A stretch of DNA of 64,000 nucleotides, taken from NCBI RefSeq assembly GCF_016827605.1, contig NZ_JAEPJQ010000001.1:434001-498000 (forward strand). The letters are read 5' to 3'. The position numbers were made by a program, and so were the translations under genes. The notes under the pieces were generated by a model. The model ran no database searches. It had not been told where the DNA came from and saw nothing but the letters and a program-made list of their open reading frames with translations. Below, piece by piece: positions 42,013-50,533 of the stretch; within the stretch, counting starts at the first letter, position 1, and each line of letters opens with the position of its first letter. Source of the DNA: Hyunsoonleella ulvae (GTDB lineage Bacteria > Bacteroidota > Bacteroidia > Flavobacteriales > Flavobacteriaceae).

Positions 42013-42354
42013 ATGAAGAACATCTACTTTTTATTGGTTTTTATCGCATTTTTAGGGTTACCTGTTCAACACGGGTTTGCTCAAGAAAACCCTCCTGTGG
42101 ACACAGAATTAAACATTGAGGGGCTTTCTGTATATCCTAATCCCGTGAGCAACAATGCTTCAACCATATATATATCCAGCAAAAATAAGTTAGCTATTAA
42201 AGAGATTATTATATACAACGTTTTAGGTAAACAAATAAAAGCACCTGTTTATACCACAAAAGCGTTAGATATATCATCGTTAAATTCTGGGGTTTATATT
42301 TTAAAAATAACCGAGGCATCTATTAGCGAAACAAGAAAATTAGTGGTACGATAA
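42013..42354 (+). CDS. Minimal secreted protein consisting mostly of a T9SS type A sorting domain
   Basis: 113 residues: signal peptide MKNIYFLLVFIAFLGLPVQH to about 23, a short spacer (QENPPVDTELNIEG), then directly the sorting-domain pattern LSVYPNPVSNN, IIIYNVLGKQI, LNSGVYILKITE and RKLVVR. Normally this domain is the tail of a large cargo; here there is no cargo. It is transcribed divergently from the two-component system with a 201-base shared upstream region. It may be a surface peptide in its own right or a remnant. Start is fixed by the signal peptide. Confidence 0.85.
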   Translation: MKNIYFLLVFIAFLGLPVQHGFAQENPPVDTELNIEGLSVYPNPVSNNASTIYISSKNKLAIKEIIIYNVLGKQIKAPVYTTKALDISSLNSGVYILKITEASISETRKLVVR

Positions 42355-42441
42355 TTTACAACAAATATTATTTAAAAGATATTTGAAGCATTGCATAAAG
42401 CAATGCTCTTTTATTTTATATAATTTTGTTTCCAAATTACT

Positions 42442-43422
42442 ATGATAGCCGCCGATACCATATTTAACATAAGTACACCTAGCGAATTTGAAGAAACCGC
42501 ACTTGCTGTATTCAATTTTCAGTTTGAAAACAATAAAGTCTATCGCTCATTTTGTGACTTGTTATACAAGCACCCGAGTGACGTAAGAACCATTAACGAT
42601 ATTCCTTTTTTACCAATTCAATTTTTTAAATCTCGGGAAATAATTTGTAAAAATCAGAAAACTGAAACCGTGTTTTCTAGCTCTGGCACTACGGGCAGTA
42701 TAAAAAGCAAACACTATGTATCCAACTTAAACCTTTATAAAAACAGTTTCACAAAAGGATTTACTAAATTTTATGGCAATATCGAGGACTATATAGTTTT
42801 AGCTTTGTTACCTTCTTATATAGAACGTGGCGACTCTTCATTAATATATATGGTTAATGATTTAATTACGCAATCTAAATCTTCTCATAGCGGATTTTAT
42901 TTAGATAACCTTTCGGAATTAACGTCTAAACTTATGCAACTGGATCAAGGCAACAAAAAGGTACTGCTTATTGGTGTTTCCTTTGCTTTGTTAGATTTGA
43001 TTGAACAACATTCATTTAATTTAAAGAATACTGTTGTGATGGAAACTGGAGGCATGAAAGGGCGCCGTAAAGAATTAATACGAAGTGAGCTGCATAGTAT
43101 TCTAAAAAAAGGGTTTGGTGTTAATGTAATCCATAGTGAATATGGTATGACCGAACTATTGAGTCAAGCGTATTCTAATGGTCATGGTATTTTTAATTGT
43201 CCTTCTTGGATGCAGGTGTTAGTAAGAGATACAGAAGACCCATTAACGATTCAAAATTCTGGAAAAACTGGAGGCTTAAACATTATTGATTTAGCTAATG
43301 TCAACTCTTGTGCTTTTATAGCAACACAAGATTTAGGCAGGGTTTTTAATGATGGTAGTTTTGAAGTTATAGGAAGGTTTGATAATTCTGATATTCGTGG
43401 TTGCAATTTAATGGTATTGTAA
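42442..43422 (+). CDS. LuxE/acyl-protein synthetase-like adenylating enzyme
   Basis: 326 residues. FSSSGTTGSIKSKH (79-92) is the ATP-binding loop of the ANL superfamily, VVMETGGMKGRRKELIRSEL and IHSEYGMTELLSQAY are further adenylation motifs, and the C-terminus DLGRVFNDGSFEVIGRFDNS ends the large domain without the usual small lid domain. This fits the LuxE/PaaK-like group (PF04443), which activates a carboxylate as an acyl-AMP. Substrate unknown; no fatty acid reductase is adjacent. Confidence 0.8.
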   Translation: MIAADTIFNISTPSEFEETALAVFNFQFENNKVYRSFCDLLYKHPSDVRTINDIPFLPIQFFKSREIICKNQKTETVFSSSGTTGSIKSKHYVSNLNLYKNSFTKGFTKFYGNIEDYIVLALLPSYIERGDSSLIYMVNDLITQSKSSHSGFYLDNLSELTSKLMQLDQGNKKVLLIGVSFALLDLIEQHSFNLKNTVVMETGGMKGRRKELIRSELHSILKKGFGVNVIHSEYGMTELLSQAYSNGHGIFNCPSWMQVLVRDTEDPLTIQNSGKTGGLNIIDLANVNSCAFIATQDLGRVFNDGSFEVIGRFDNSDIRGCNLMVL

Positions 43423-43470
43423 CGTAAAGTCTAGACGATACAAACGACCAACCGCATAAACGTTTTGTTT

Positions 43471-43914
43471 ATGAAAATACTTCCCTTCATTTTAGTTTTC
43501 TTTTGTAATATCTCAGTGGCCCAAACTTTAGATATCAATACTAAAAAAGGTTATGCTGCAAATGGTTATGATGTTGTATCTTATTTTAGTAATGAAGCAG
43601 TTGAGGGCAGCAAAAAACACTCCTCTTCTTTTAAGGGCGTACAATACAAATTTATCTCTGAAGAGAATCTAAAGGTATTTAATAAAAATCCTGAGAAATA
43701 TATACCCCAATATGGAGGTTACTGTGCTTATGCCGTAGCACTTAAAAGTGACAAGGTATCCATTAATCCTAAATCGTTTTTGGTTAAGGACGGAAAGCTG
43801 TACCTATTCTACAACGCTTGGGGTACAAATACCCTAAATCTGTGGTTAGAAAACAATCCAGATAAATTAACAAAAGAAGCCAATGTAAACTGGGAGCGTA
43901 TAAAATTTAAATAA
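43471..43914 (+). CDS. Exported YHS-domain protein
   Basis: 147 residues from ATG 43471 (a TTG two codons upstream is rejected). MKILPFILVFFCNISVAQ is a signal peptide. The YHS core runs about 28-85: GYAANGYDVVSYFSNEAVEG, KYIPQYGGYCAYAVA. These domains are often associated with copper or other metal-binding proteins; a single Cys is seen here (GGYCAYA). Periplasmic and unassigned. Downstream a terminator separates it from convergent tyrS. Confidence 0.85.
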   Translation: MKILPFILVFFCNISVAQTLDINTKKGYAANGYDVVSYFSNEAVEGSKKHSSSFKGVQYKFISEENLKVFNKNPEKYIPQYGGYCAYAVALKSDKVSINPKSFLVKDGKLYLFYNAWGTNTLNLWLENNPDKLTKEANVNWERIKFK

Positions 43915-44006
43915 AATGAAACTTTATTGTTAGGTCTTTAACCATATTACGACAAAACAAGAGCTAAGATTAAGAAAGATTATTTTAGTAAGTTGGTTAG
44001 TTTGAT

Positions 44007-44029
44007 AAGTCCCGCCTAAAGCGGGACTT
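44007..44029. terminator. Bidirectional terminator between YHS gene and tyrS
   Basis: AAGTCCCGC, loop CTAAA, GCGGGACTT, followed by TGTTT on the right. Confidence 0.88.
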
Positions 44030-44032
44030 TGT

Positions 44033-45328
44033 TTATTGTATTGTTAGGACAAAATAATTCTTTTTTCCACGCTGTAGAAGTACAAATTTATTATTGATTA
44101 AATCTGCTTGAGTTATCTTATAATCTTCTTTTACCTTTTCCTTATTTACTGCAATAGCATTCTCTTTTAGTGCACGACGTGCTTCGCCATTAGATTTTAA
44201 AAAATTTGTTTTGGCAGCCAAGGCGCCAATCATATCAAGACCCGAATCAATCTCAGATTTATCAACTGTGGCTTGTGGTACACCTTCAAAAACATCTAAA
44301 AATGTTTTTTCGTCTAGCTGTTTTAAGTCTTCGCTAGTAGATTTTCCAAAAAGTATACTACTTGCTTTTATGGCGTTTTCTAAATCTTCTTTTGAATGTA
44401 CCATCGTTGTTATCTCTTCCGCTAAACGCTTTTGAAGCACTCTTAAATGTGGTGCTTTATGATGCTCTTCAATTAAATTATTAACATCGCTCTCTGTTAA
44501 AAACGTGAATATTTTTATGTACTTTTCGGCATCCTCATCACTGGAATTCAACCAATATTGATAGAATTTATAAGGAGAAGTACGGTTAGCATCCAACCAT
44601 ACATTACCACCTTCAGATTTTCCAAATTTGGAACCATCAGATTTTGTAATCAGTGGGCATGTGATGGCATAACCTTTTCCTCCACCAATACGCCTAATCA
44701 ATTCTGTTCCCGTAGTTATATTACCCCATTGGTCGCTACCTCCCATTTGTAAGGTGCAAGCCATATCTTTATATAAATGCAAAAAGTCATACCCCTGCAC
44801 AAGCTGATATGTAAACTCCGTAAAACTCATACCTTCAGAGGCATCTGATGAAATTCTATTTTTTACAGAATCTTTAGCCATCATATAATTTACGGTAATG
44901 TGCTTGCCTACATCTCTAATAAACTCTAAAAAAGAGAATGCTTTCATCCAATCGTAGTTATTCACTAAAACCGCCGCATTCTCTGTATCACTTTCAAAAT
45001 CTAAAAAATGTGCTAATTGTTTTTTTATGGCTTCTTGGTTGTGGCGCAATGTTTTCTCATCCAACAAATTTCTTTCATTGGATTTTCCGGATGGATCTCC
45101 AATCATACCTGTTGCACCTCCAACTAAAGCTACTGGTTTATGTCCACAACGTTGGTAATGGGCTAAAAGCATTATAGGCACCAAGTTTCCTATGTGTAAG
45201 GAATCTGCAGTAGGGTCAAAACCTACATAGGCGCGCTTCATACCTTCCATTAAGTGTTCTTCAGCACCAGGCATTACGGTATGTATCATACCTCTCCATG
45301 TTAACTCTTCTACAAAATTCTTAGCCAT
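44033..45328 (-). CDS. tyrS: Tyrosine-tRNA ligase
   Basis: 431 residues from ATG 45326-45328 ([14 protein letters not shown]); the frame is open further upstream but the extension is not family-like. HIGH motif [11 protein letters not shown], tyrosine-site [11 protein letters not shown], and the KMSKS counterpart SKFGKSEGG identify a class I TyrRS; an S4-like domain closes the protein ([18 protein letters not shown]). Charges tRNA-Tyr. Single gene. Confidence 0.97.
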   Translation of the reverse strand: MAKNFVEELTWRGMIHTVMPGAEEHLMEGMKRAYVGFDPTADSLHIGNLVPIMLLAHYQRCGHKPVALVGGATGMIGDPSGKSNERNLLDEKTLRHNQEAIKKQLAHFLDFESDTENAAVLVNNYDWMKAFSFLEFIRDVGKHITVNYMMAKDSVKNRISSDASEGMSFTEFTYQLVQGYDFLHLYKDMACTLQMGGSDQWGNITTGTELIRRIGGGKGYAITCPLITKSDGSKFGKSEGGNVWLDANRTSPYKFYQYWLNSSDEDAEKYIKIFTFLTESDVNNLIEEHHKAPHLRVLQKRLAEEITTMVHSKEDLENAIKASSILFGKSTSEDLKQLDEKTFLDVFEGVPQATVDKSEIDSGLDMIGALAAKTNFLKSNGEARRALKENAIAVNKEKVKEDYKITQADLINNKFVLLQRGKKNYFVLTIQ

Positions 45329-45414
45329 TGTAATCAATTTTAAAAAACTAGCGCAAATATAAAAATACAAGCAGACATAGGTAGTGATTCTGAATAATTC
45401 TTTAATTTCGTTTT

Positions 45415-46419
45415 ATGATTTTAGTGACTGGTGGCACAGGCTTAGTGGGTGCTCATTTATTATATAAATTGGTTTCTAACAATGAAATAGTTAGAGCTAC
45501 TTACCGTACCGAACGAAAACTTAAAAATGTAAAAAATGTGTTTTCATGTTATGGAGAGACTAACAACATTTTATTTGACAAAATTGAATGGATAAAGGCT
45601 GATATTTTAGATATACCTGCTTTAGATGAAGCATTTAAAAATGTGGATTACGTATACCATTGTGCTGCTTTTGTTTCTTTTGAACCTGATAAATACCAAC
45701 TTTTAAGACAAACGAATATTGAAGGCACTGCCAATATTGTAAATCTTTGTATATCTAATGCTATAAAAAAAATATGTTATGTAAGTTCCATAGCTACTAT
45801 TGGTAATCCCACAAAAGAAGGTAAAGCAATTACTGAAGAAACACACTGGAACCCTGAAGATGACAATAGTGTTTACGCCATAACAAAGTATGGTGCAGAA
45901 ATGGAAGTTTGGCGTGGCACACAAGAAGGTTTAGATGCTGTAATTGTTAACCCCGGTGTTATACTAGGTTCGGGTATCTGGCATTATGGTAGTGGTAGTC
46001 TTTTCAAAAAAGTACACAATGGACTTAAATATTATACGTCTGGAAACGTGGGGTTAGTTGCTGTACAGGATGTGATAAATACTATGATACATCTACTTAA
46101 AAGCGACATAAAAAACGAAAGATATATTTTAGTTGCAGAAAATTGGTCTTATAAATCCTTTTTACAAACTACTTCCAAAGCCCTTAAAGTAAAACCTCCA
46201 CAAAAATTTGCAAAACCTTGGTTATTACAAATTGGTTGGCGATTAGATTGGTTAAAACGAAAACTTATTGGTAAGCGTAGGGTGTTAACAAGACAAGTTG
46301 CAAGGTCTTTAACTACCAAAACAAATTACAGTAATGTAAAAATTACCGAGGCGTTAAATTATAAGTTCCAATCTATTGGCGATTCAATTTTAGAGATAGC
46401 GAATCAGTATCTGAAATAG
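45415..46419 (+). CDS. NAD(P)-dependent epimerase/dehydratase family protein
   Basis: 334 residues of the extended SDR fold: nucleotide loop VTGGTGLVGAHL (4-15), ADILDIPALDEAFKNVDYVY, CYVSSIATIG (Ser), and the YAITKYGAE catalytic Tyr-x3-Lys. It acts on a nucleotide sugar, terpenoid or dihydroflavonol-like substrate; which one is not visible. Its 3' end overlaps the convergent DUF4296 gene by 47 bases. Divergent from tyrS. Confidence 0.88.
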   Translation: MILVTGGTGLVGAHLLYKLVSNNEIVRATYRTERKLKNVKNVFSCYGETNNILFDKIEWIKADILDIPALDEAFKNVDYVYHCAAFVSFEPDKYQLLRQTNIEGTANIVNLCISNAIKKICYVSSIATIGNPTKEGKAITEETHWNPEDDNSVYAITKYGAEMEVWRGTQEGLDAVIVNPGVILGSGIWHYGSGSLFKKVHNGLKYYTSGNVGLVAVQDVINTMIHLLKSDIKNERYILVAENWSYKSFLQTTSKALKVKPPQKFAKPWLLQIGWRLDWLKRKLIGKRRVLTRQVARSLTTKTNYSNVKITEALNYKFQSIGDSILEIANQYLK

Positions 46420-46879
46420 GTTCGATAAGTTCAAGCTCTTCCATATCTATTTCTTCTACCAATTCTATCGCTTCCAGCTCCTGTTTAACAGCTTTTAAAG
46501 AGTCTGCTTTCTTTTTTTCCTGACGTTCCTTTTCGAGAATGTCCTTATAATAGGCTTTGAGCTTGGTAAGACTATCTTTTACGTTTTCATAAATCTCTGC
46601 ATACTCATCCATGTAATAAGCATAATACGCATTGCTTTCAGCAAACTGTATACTATCTATACCATACTTTTTATACACATAGCCTTCTGGATTAACTTTG
46701 GCGCTATCCAACACTTCTTTATCCTTCCCTGTTATAGCCCCAACAAACTTTAGGTCCAACAACACATGGATCATTTTTTCCTTAGGAATAAGGTTTTTGG
46801 GTTTATCAGGCTTATTGTACTTGTAACAGGAAGATAATCCCAGTAACAAACACAATAACACCATCACTTTTTTATACAT
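46373..46879 (-). CDS. DUF4296 lipoprotein
   Basis: 168 residues. MYKKVMVLLCLLLGLSSC is a lipoprotein signal with Cys18. IPKEKMIHVLLDLKFVGAIT and YVYKKYGIDSIQFAESNAYY match DUF4296, then a charged helical segment (KDILEKERQEKKKADSLKAV) and an acidic tail. Function unknown; conserved in flavobacteria, usually beside dihydroorotase, as here (1-base overlap). The C-terminal 47 bases lie antisense to the epimerase gene. Confidence 0.82.
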   Translation of the reverse strand: MYKKVMVLLCLLLGLSSCYKYNKPDKPKNLIPKEKMIHVLLDLKFVGAITGKDKEVLDSAKVNPEGYVYKKYGIDSIQFAESNAYYAYYMDEYAEIYENVKDSLTKLKAYYKDILEKERQEKKKADSLKAVKQELEAIELVEEIDMEELELIEPISDTDSLSLKLNRQ

Positions 46880-48225
46880 TATCTATTAAATGTTAAACGC
46901 TTAGCAGCTTTAACTGCTGCAAACTTAAAATTATGATATACTAAACTACCGTTTAAGATGGTATGTGTAATTCTAGATTTAAATGTAGCGCCTTCAAAAG
47001 GCGACCACCCACATTTATATAAAATATTTTCTTTTTTTACAGTCCAAGGGTTATTTAAATCTACTAAAACTAAATCTGCATAATAGCCTTCTTTAATATA
47101 ACCTCGCCGTTCTACTTGAAATAAAATAGCTGGATTATGACACATCTTCTCAACTATTTTTTCAATTGAAATTTTACCTTCATGATACTTTTCCAACATG
47201 GCAGGTAAAGCATGCTGCACCAAAGGCCCACCTGATGGTGCCTTAGTATAAACGTTATTCTTCTCCTTTATAGTATGTGGTGCGTGGTCTGTTGCAATCA
47301 CATCAATTCTATCATCTAGCAAAGCCTCCCACAATTGTTCTCTATCTGTTGCCGTTTTTACCGCAGGATTCCATTTGATGTGCGTGCCTTTTTTCTTGTA
47401 ATCTTCATCAGAAAACCACAGATGATGAATACATACCTCTGCTGTTATCTTCTTGTCTTTTAAAGGAATTTTATTTGTAAATAAGCTAGTTTCTTTCCCC
47501 GTTGAAAGATGGAACACATGTAATCTTGCCCCTGTCTTTTTAGCTAATGCTATAGCTGTTGAAGAAGATAAATAACATGCCTCTTCGCTTCTAATTATTG
47601 GATGCTTTTCAATTGGAATGTCCTCTCCATAAGTATCGATATGCTCCTGAAGATTTTTCCTTATGGTGGCTTCATCCTCACAATGTACAGAAATTACCAG
47701 ATTGGTACTTTTAAAGATTTTCTCTAAAACTTTTGGGTCGTCAACTAGCATATTCCCAGTTGATGATCCTAAAAACAATTTTAATCCCGCAACAGAGCTT
47801 TCATCGACTTTAAGTATCTCGTCTAAATTATCATTAGTACCACCAAACATAAACGAATAATTTGCTGATGACGTTTTTGATGCCATTTCAAATTTTTCTT
47901 CAAGTTTTTCAACCGTTGTTGTTTGCGGATTGGTATTGGGCATTTCGATAAACGATGTAATACCTCCTGCTAAAGCTGCTTTTGATTCTGTACCAATATC
48001 TGCCTTATGCGTTAATCCTGGTTCCCTAAAATGCACTTGGTCATCAATCGCACCTGGCAAAACATATTTGCCTTCTGCATCAATTATAGTAACATCTGCC
48101 CATTTTGCACTAATAGATGTATCTATCTGTTTTATAAGTTCCCCTTCAATCAATATATCGCCACTAAAAATAGTGCCTTCATTCACTATCTTAGCATTCT
48201 TTATTAGTATTCTTTTCAATTCCAT
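46879..48225 (-). CDS. pyrC: Dihydroorotase (class I type)
   Basis: 448 residues of the amidohydrolase fold: IDDQVHFREPG (61-71), VHCEDEATI, LHVFHLSTG and DVIATDHAPHT in order. It closes carbamoyl-aspartate to dihydroorotate in pyrimidine synthesis. Oddity: the usual first zinc motif HxH reads Q63-V-H65, so one ligand is replaced by Gln, while the later His and Asp ligands are present. I recall this variant from other Bacteroidota proteins annotated as dihydroorotase. It sits between polyprenol-phosphate mannosyltransferase and DUF4296, with 1-base overlaps on both sides. Confidence 0.85.
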   Translation of the reverse strand: MELKRILIKNAKIVNEGTIFSGDILIEGELIKQIDTSISAKWADVTIIDAEGKYVLPGAIDDQVHFREPGLTHKADIGTESKAALAGGITSFIEMPNTNPQTTTVEKLEEKFEMASKTSSANYSFMFGGTNDNLDEILKVDESSVAGLKLFLGSSTGNMLVDDPKVLEKIFKSTNLVISVHCEDEATIRKNLQEHIDTYGEDIPIEKHPIIRSEEACYLSSSTAIALAKKTGARLHVFHLSTGKETSLFTNKIPLKDKKITAEVCIHHLWFSDEDYKKKGTHIKWNPAVKTATDREQLWEALLDDRIDVIATDHAPHTIKEKNNVYTKAPSGGPLVQHALPAMLEKYHEGKISIEKIVEKMCHNPAILFQVERRGYIKEGYYADLVLVDLNNPWTVKKENILYKCGWSPFEGATFKSRITHTILNGSLVYHNFKFAAVKAAKRLTFNR

Positions 48226-48956
48226 TACAAATCTTTTCGTTTAAACAAACTTTTAATTTTCATAGATATAACTCCAAAAACTGCCTCAGAAATAATCCCT
48301 GAACTCAATTTAGATTCCCCTCTAGTTCTATCTGTAAATATAACAGGTACCTCTACAATTTTAAATTGCTTTAAATAGGCTTTAAACTTCATTTCTATTT
48401 GAAACGCATAACCTATAAATTTTACCTTGCGCAAGTTGATATTCTCCAATACCTTACGTTTATAGCAAACAAAGCCCGCAGTAGTATCGTTAATTTTCAT
48501 TCCCGTTATTAGCCGCACGTATTTTGATGCCAAATACGACATCAACACTCTGGCCATTGGCCAGTTTACAACATTTACACCAGTAATGTAGCGTGACCCA
48601 ATGGACATATCTGCACCGTTCTCTGCACAAGCTTTATATAAGCGTTTTAGATCTTTTGGGTCATGAGAAAAATCGGCATCCATTTCAAAAACATATTCAT
48701 ATTTTCTAATCAAACTCCATTTAAATCCTAATATGTAAGCTGTACCTAAACCTGATTTTTCTTTACGCATTTTTAAATGTAGCCTACCAGGAAAAACTTC
48801 TTGAAGCTCTTTAACCTTATCTGAAGTGCCATCTGGAGAGCTATCATCAACAATAAGAATATGTACATCTTTAGATTCTGAAAACACAGCCCTTATGATG
48901 GGTTCTATGTTTTCAATCTCATTATAAGTTGGAATGATTACAACAGCCTGCTTCAT
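48225..48956 (-). CDS. Polyprenol/dolichol-phosphate mannosyltransferase-like GT2 enzyme
   Basis: 243 residues. VVIIPTYNEIENI opens a GT-A fold, LIVDDSSPDGTSDKV binds the nucleotide, and VFEMDADFSHDPKDL is the DxD site; RSPL-like GIISEAVFGVISMKIKS ends the domain. It transfers a hexose from GDP-mannose or a similar donor to a polyprenyl phosphate at the inner membrane. First gene of a tight three-gene operon with pyrC and DUF4296. Confidence 0.9.
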   Translation of the reverse strand: MKQAVVIIPTYNEIENIEPIIRAVFSESKDVHILIVDDSSPDGTSDKVKELQEVFPGRLHLKMRKEKSGLGTAYILGFKWSLIRKYEYVFEMDADFSHDPKDLKRLYKACAENGADMSIGSRYITGVNVVNWPMARVLMSYLASKYVRLITGMKINDTTAGFVCYKRKVLENINLRKVKFIGYAFQIEMKFKAYLKQFKIVEVPVIFTDRTRGESKLSSGIISEAVFGVISMKIKSLFKRKDL

Positions 48957-49058
48957 CTCATATAATATGAAGACAAATGTACATTTTTAAGGCATTCTTT
49001 TTTTTAAAAATTTCGTAATAATTTATCTCTTCTTTAAAATTTATGATAATTTTAACCC

Positions 49059-49703
49059 ATGCTTCGGGAGATCCCCTCACATACACTCTACACAATTTTG
49101 CTACTAATTTGTTTGGTAACAATTGCTATTGCCAAAAGCATGGCCCCTAGGCGTTTTCATGAGTTTATTATGGTAATTTCTAATTCTAGATATCTTAAAA
49201 TTTATGGCAAAGACCAAAAATTTATTGACTATTATGATAGTTTGCTGTTTGTAAACTTAATTATTTCTGGTACTATATTTAGTATGTTATGTATTAAAAA
49301 CTTCACCCATTTAATTGAAGTTAATAATACTCTACTAGTAAAATTTGCTGTAGGTTTAGCCATTTTTATGCTTGTAAAAGTGCTGCTTGAACGTTTAATA
49401 GCTAGTTTATTTGAAATTGATGATATTGTAGGCAATTATATTTTTCAAAAAATTAGTTACAAAAATTATTTAGGCATTTTACTTTTACCCATTAATGCCA
49501 TTTTAGTTTACGGTATAACTCCTACCAAAACGCTTCTTTATCTTATTCTTGGGCTACTCTTTGTAGTGAATATAAGTGGGTTATTTACCACGTTTAAAGC
49601 GTATCAAAATGAGATTAAAAACAACTTTTTCTATTTTATTTTGTATCTTTGCGCTCTTGAAATCGCACCCTATGTAATCATATATGCGGTATTAAGCGCC
49701 TAA
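49059..49703 (+). CDS. DUF4271 membrane protein
   Basis: 214 residues with about six membrane segments (TLYTILLLICLVTIAIAK, LLFVNLIISGTIFSMLCI, FAVGLAIFMLVKVLLERL, ILLLPINAILVYG, LLYLILGLLFVVNISGLF, FILYLCALEIAPYVIIYAVL). This matches DUF4271, found in Bacteroidota next to uroporphyrinogen-III synthase. hemD follows after 16 bases. Function unknown; a link to haem or envelope biogenesis is positional only. Confidence 0.85.
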   Translation: MLREIPSHTLYTILLLICLVTIAIAKSMAPRRFHEFIMVISNSRYLKIYGKDQKFIDYYDSLLFVNLIISGTIFSMLCIKNFTHLIEVNNTLLVKFAVGLAIFMLVKVLLERLIASLFEIDDIVGNYIFQKISYKNYLGILLLPINAILVYGITPTKTLLYLILGLLFVVNISGLFTTFKAYQNEIKNNFFYFILYLCALEIAPYVIIYAVLSA

Positions 49704-49719
49704 TTAAACTATTTTGCCT

Positions 49720-50469
49720 ATGAAAGTGAAGACCATTTTAGTATCTCAGCCAGAACCTAAAATTGAAAATTCTCCTTACTTCGATCTTCAGGAGAAAAAG
49801 AAAGTTAAAATAGATTTTAGACCCTTTATTCATGTTGAAGGTGTTCCTGCTAAGGAGATAAGGCATCAAAAAATTGATTTAAATAATTACACCGCAATTA
49901 TTCTAACCAGTAGAAATGCGGTAGATCATTTTTTTAGAGTTGCTGAAGAAATGCGTTTTAAAGTACCTGACACTATGAAATATTTCTGTCAGTCTGAAGC
50001 TGTAGCGTATTATCTCCAGAAATATGTAGTCTACAGAAAACGTAAGATTTATGTTGGAAAGCGCACATTTGCTGAATTATCTCCATTGATTAAAAAATAC
50101 AAGGACGAAAAATTCTTATTACCCAACACCGACAAAGTAAAACCTTTAGTTCCTGAAACTTTAGATGGCTTAGGCGTAGATTGGAAACAAGCAACATTCT
50201 ACAAAACTGTTGTTAGTGATTTATCTGACCTAGCAGACGTTTACTATGATGTTTTGGTATTCTTTAGTCCGTCTGGAATTGAATCATTATTTCAAAATTT
50301 TCCAGATTTCAAACAAAATGATACCCGTATAGCTGTGTTTGGAAATACCACCATAAAAGCGGTTAAAGAAAAGGGACTACGCGTAGACATAGCTGCACCT
50401 ACTCCTGAAACACCTTCTATGACTATGGCTCTGGAAAAATATATCGATAAGGTTAACAAAGGAAAATAA
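49720..50469 (+). CDS. hemD: Uroporphyrinogen-III synthase
   Basis: 249 residues from ATG 49720 (MKVKTILVSQPEPKIENSPY). The bilobed HemD layout is visible: IILTSRNAVDHFFRVAEEMR in the first lobe, VGKRTFAELSPLIKKYKDEK at the cross-over, FYKTVVSDLSDLADVYYDVL and VFFSPSGIESLFQNF in the second, and IAVFGNTTIKAVKEKGLRVD near the end. It closes hydroxymethylbilane to uroporphyrinogen III. Sequence conservation is low across this family, so the call leans partly on the DUF4271 neighbour. Probably co-transcribed with it. Confidence 0.88.
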   Translation: MKVKTILVSQPEPKIENSPYFDLQEKKKVKIDFRPFIHVEGVPAKEIRHQKIDLNNYTAIILTSRNAVDHFFRVAEEMRFKVPDTMKYFCQSEAVAYYLQKYVVYRKRKIYVGKRTFAELSPLIKKYKDEKFLLPNTDKVKPLVPETLDGLGVDWKQATFYKTVVSDLSDLADVYYDVLVFFSPSGIESLFQNFPDFKQNDTRIAVFGNTTIKAVKEKGLRVDIAAPTPETPSMTMALEKYIDKVNKGK

Positions 50470-50493
50470 ACAACTGTTCGTAGAAAAATTATA

Positions 50494-50529
50494 AAAAAAG
50501 CGTTTTCAAAATTTTGAAAACGCTTTTTT
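50494..50529. terminator. Bidirectional terminator between hemD and pckA
   Basis: A 36-bp perfect palindrome (A6-GCGTTTTCAAAA / TTTTGAAAACGC-T6) with A-run and T-run on its outer edges. Confidence 0.93.
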
Positions 50530-50533
50530 GTTT

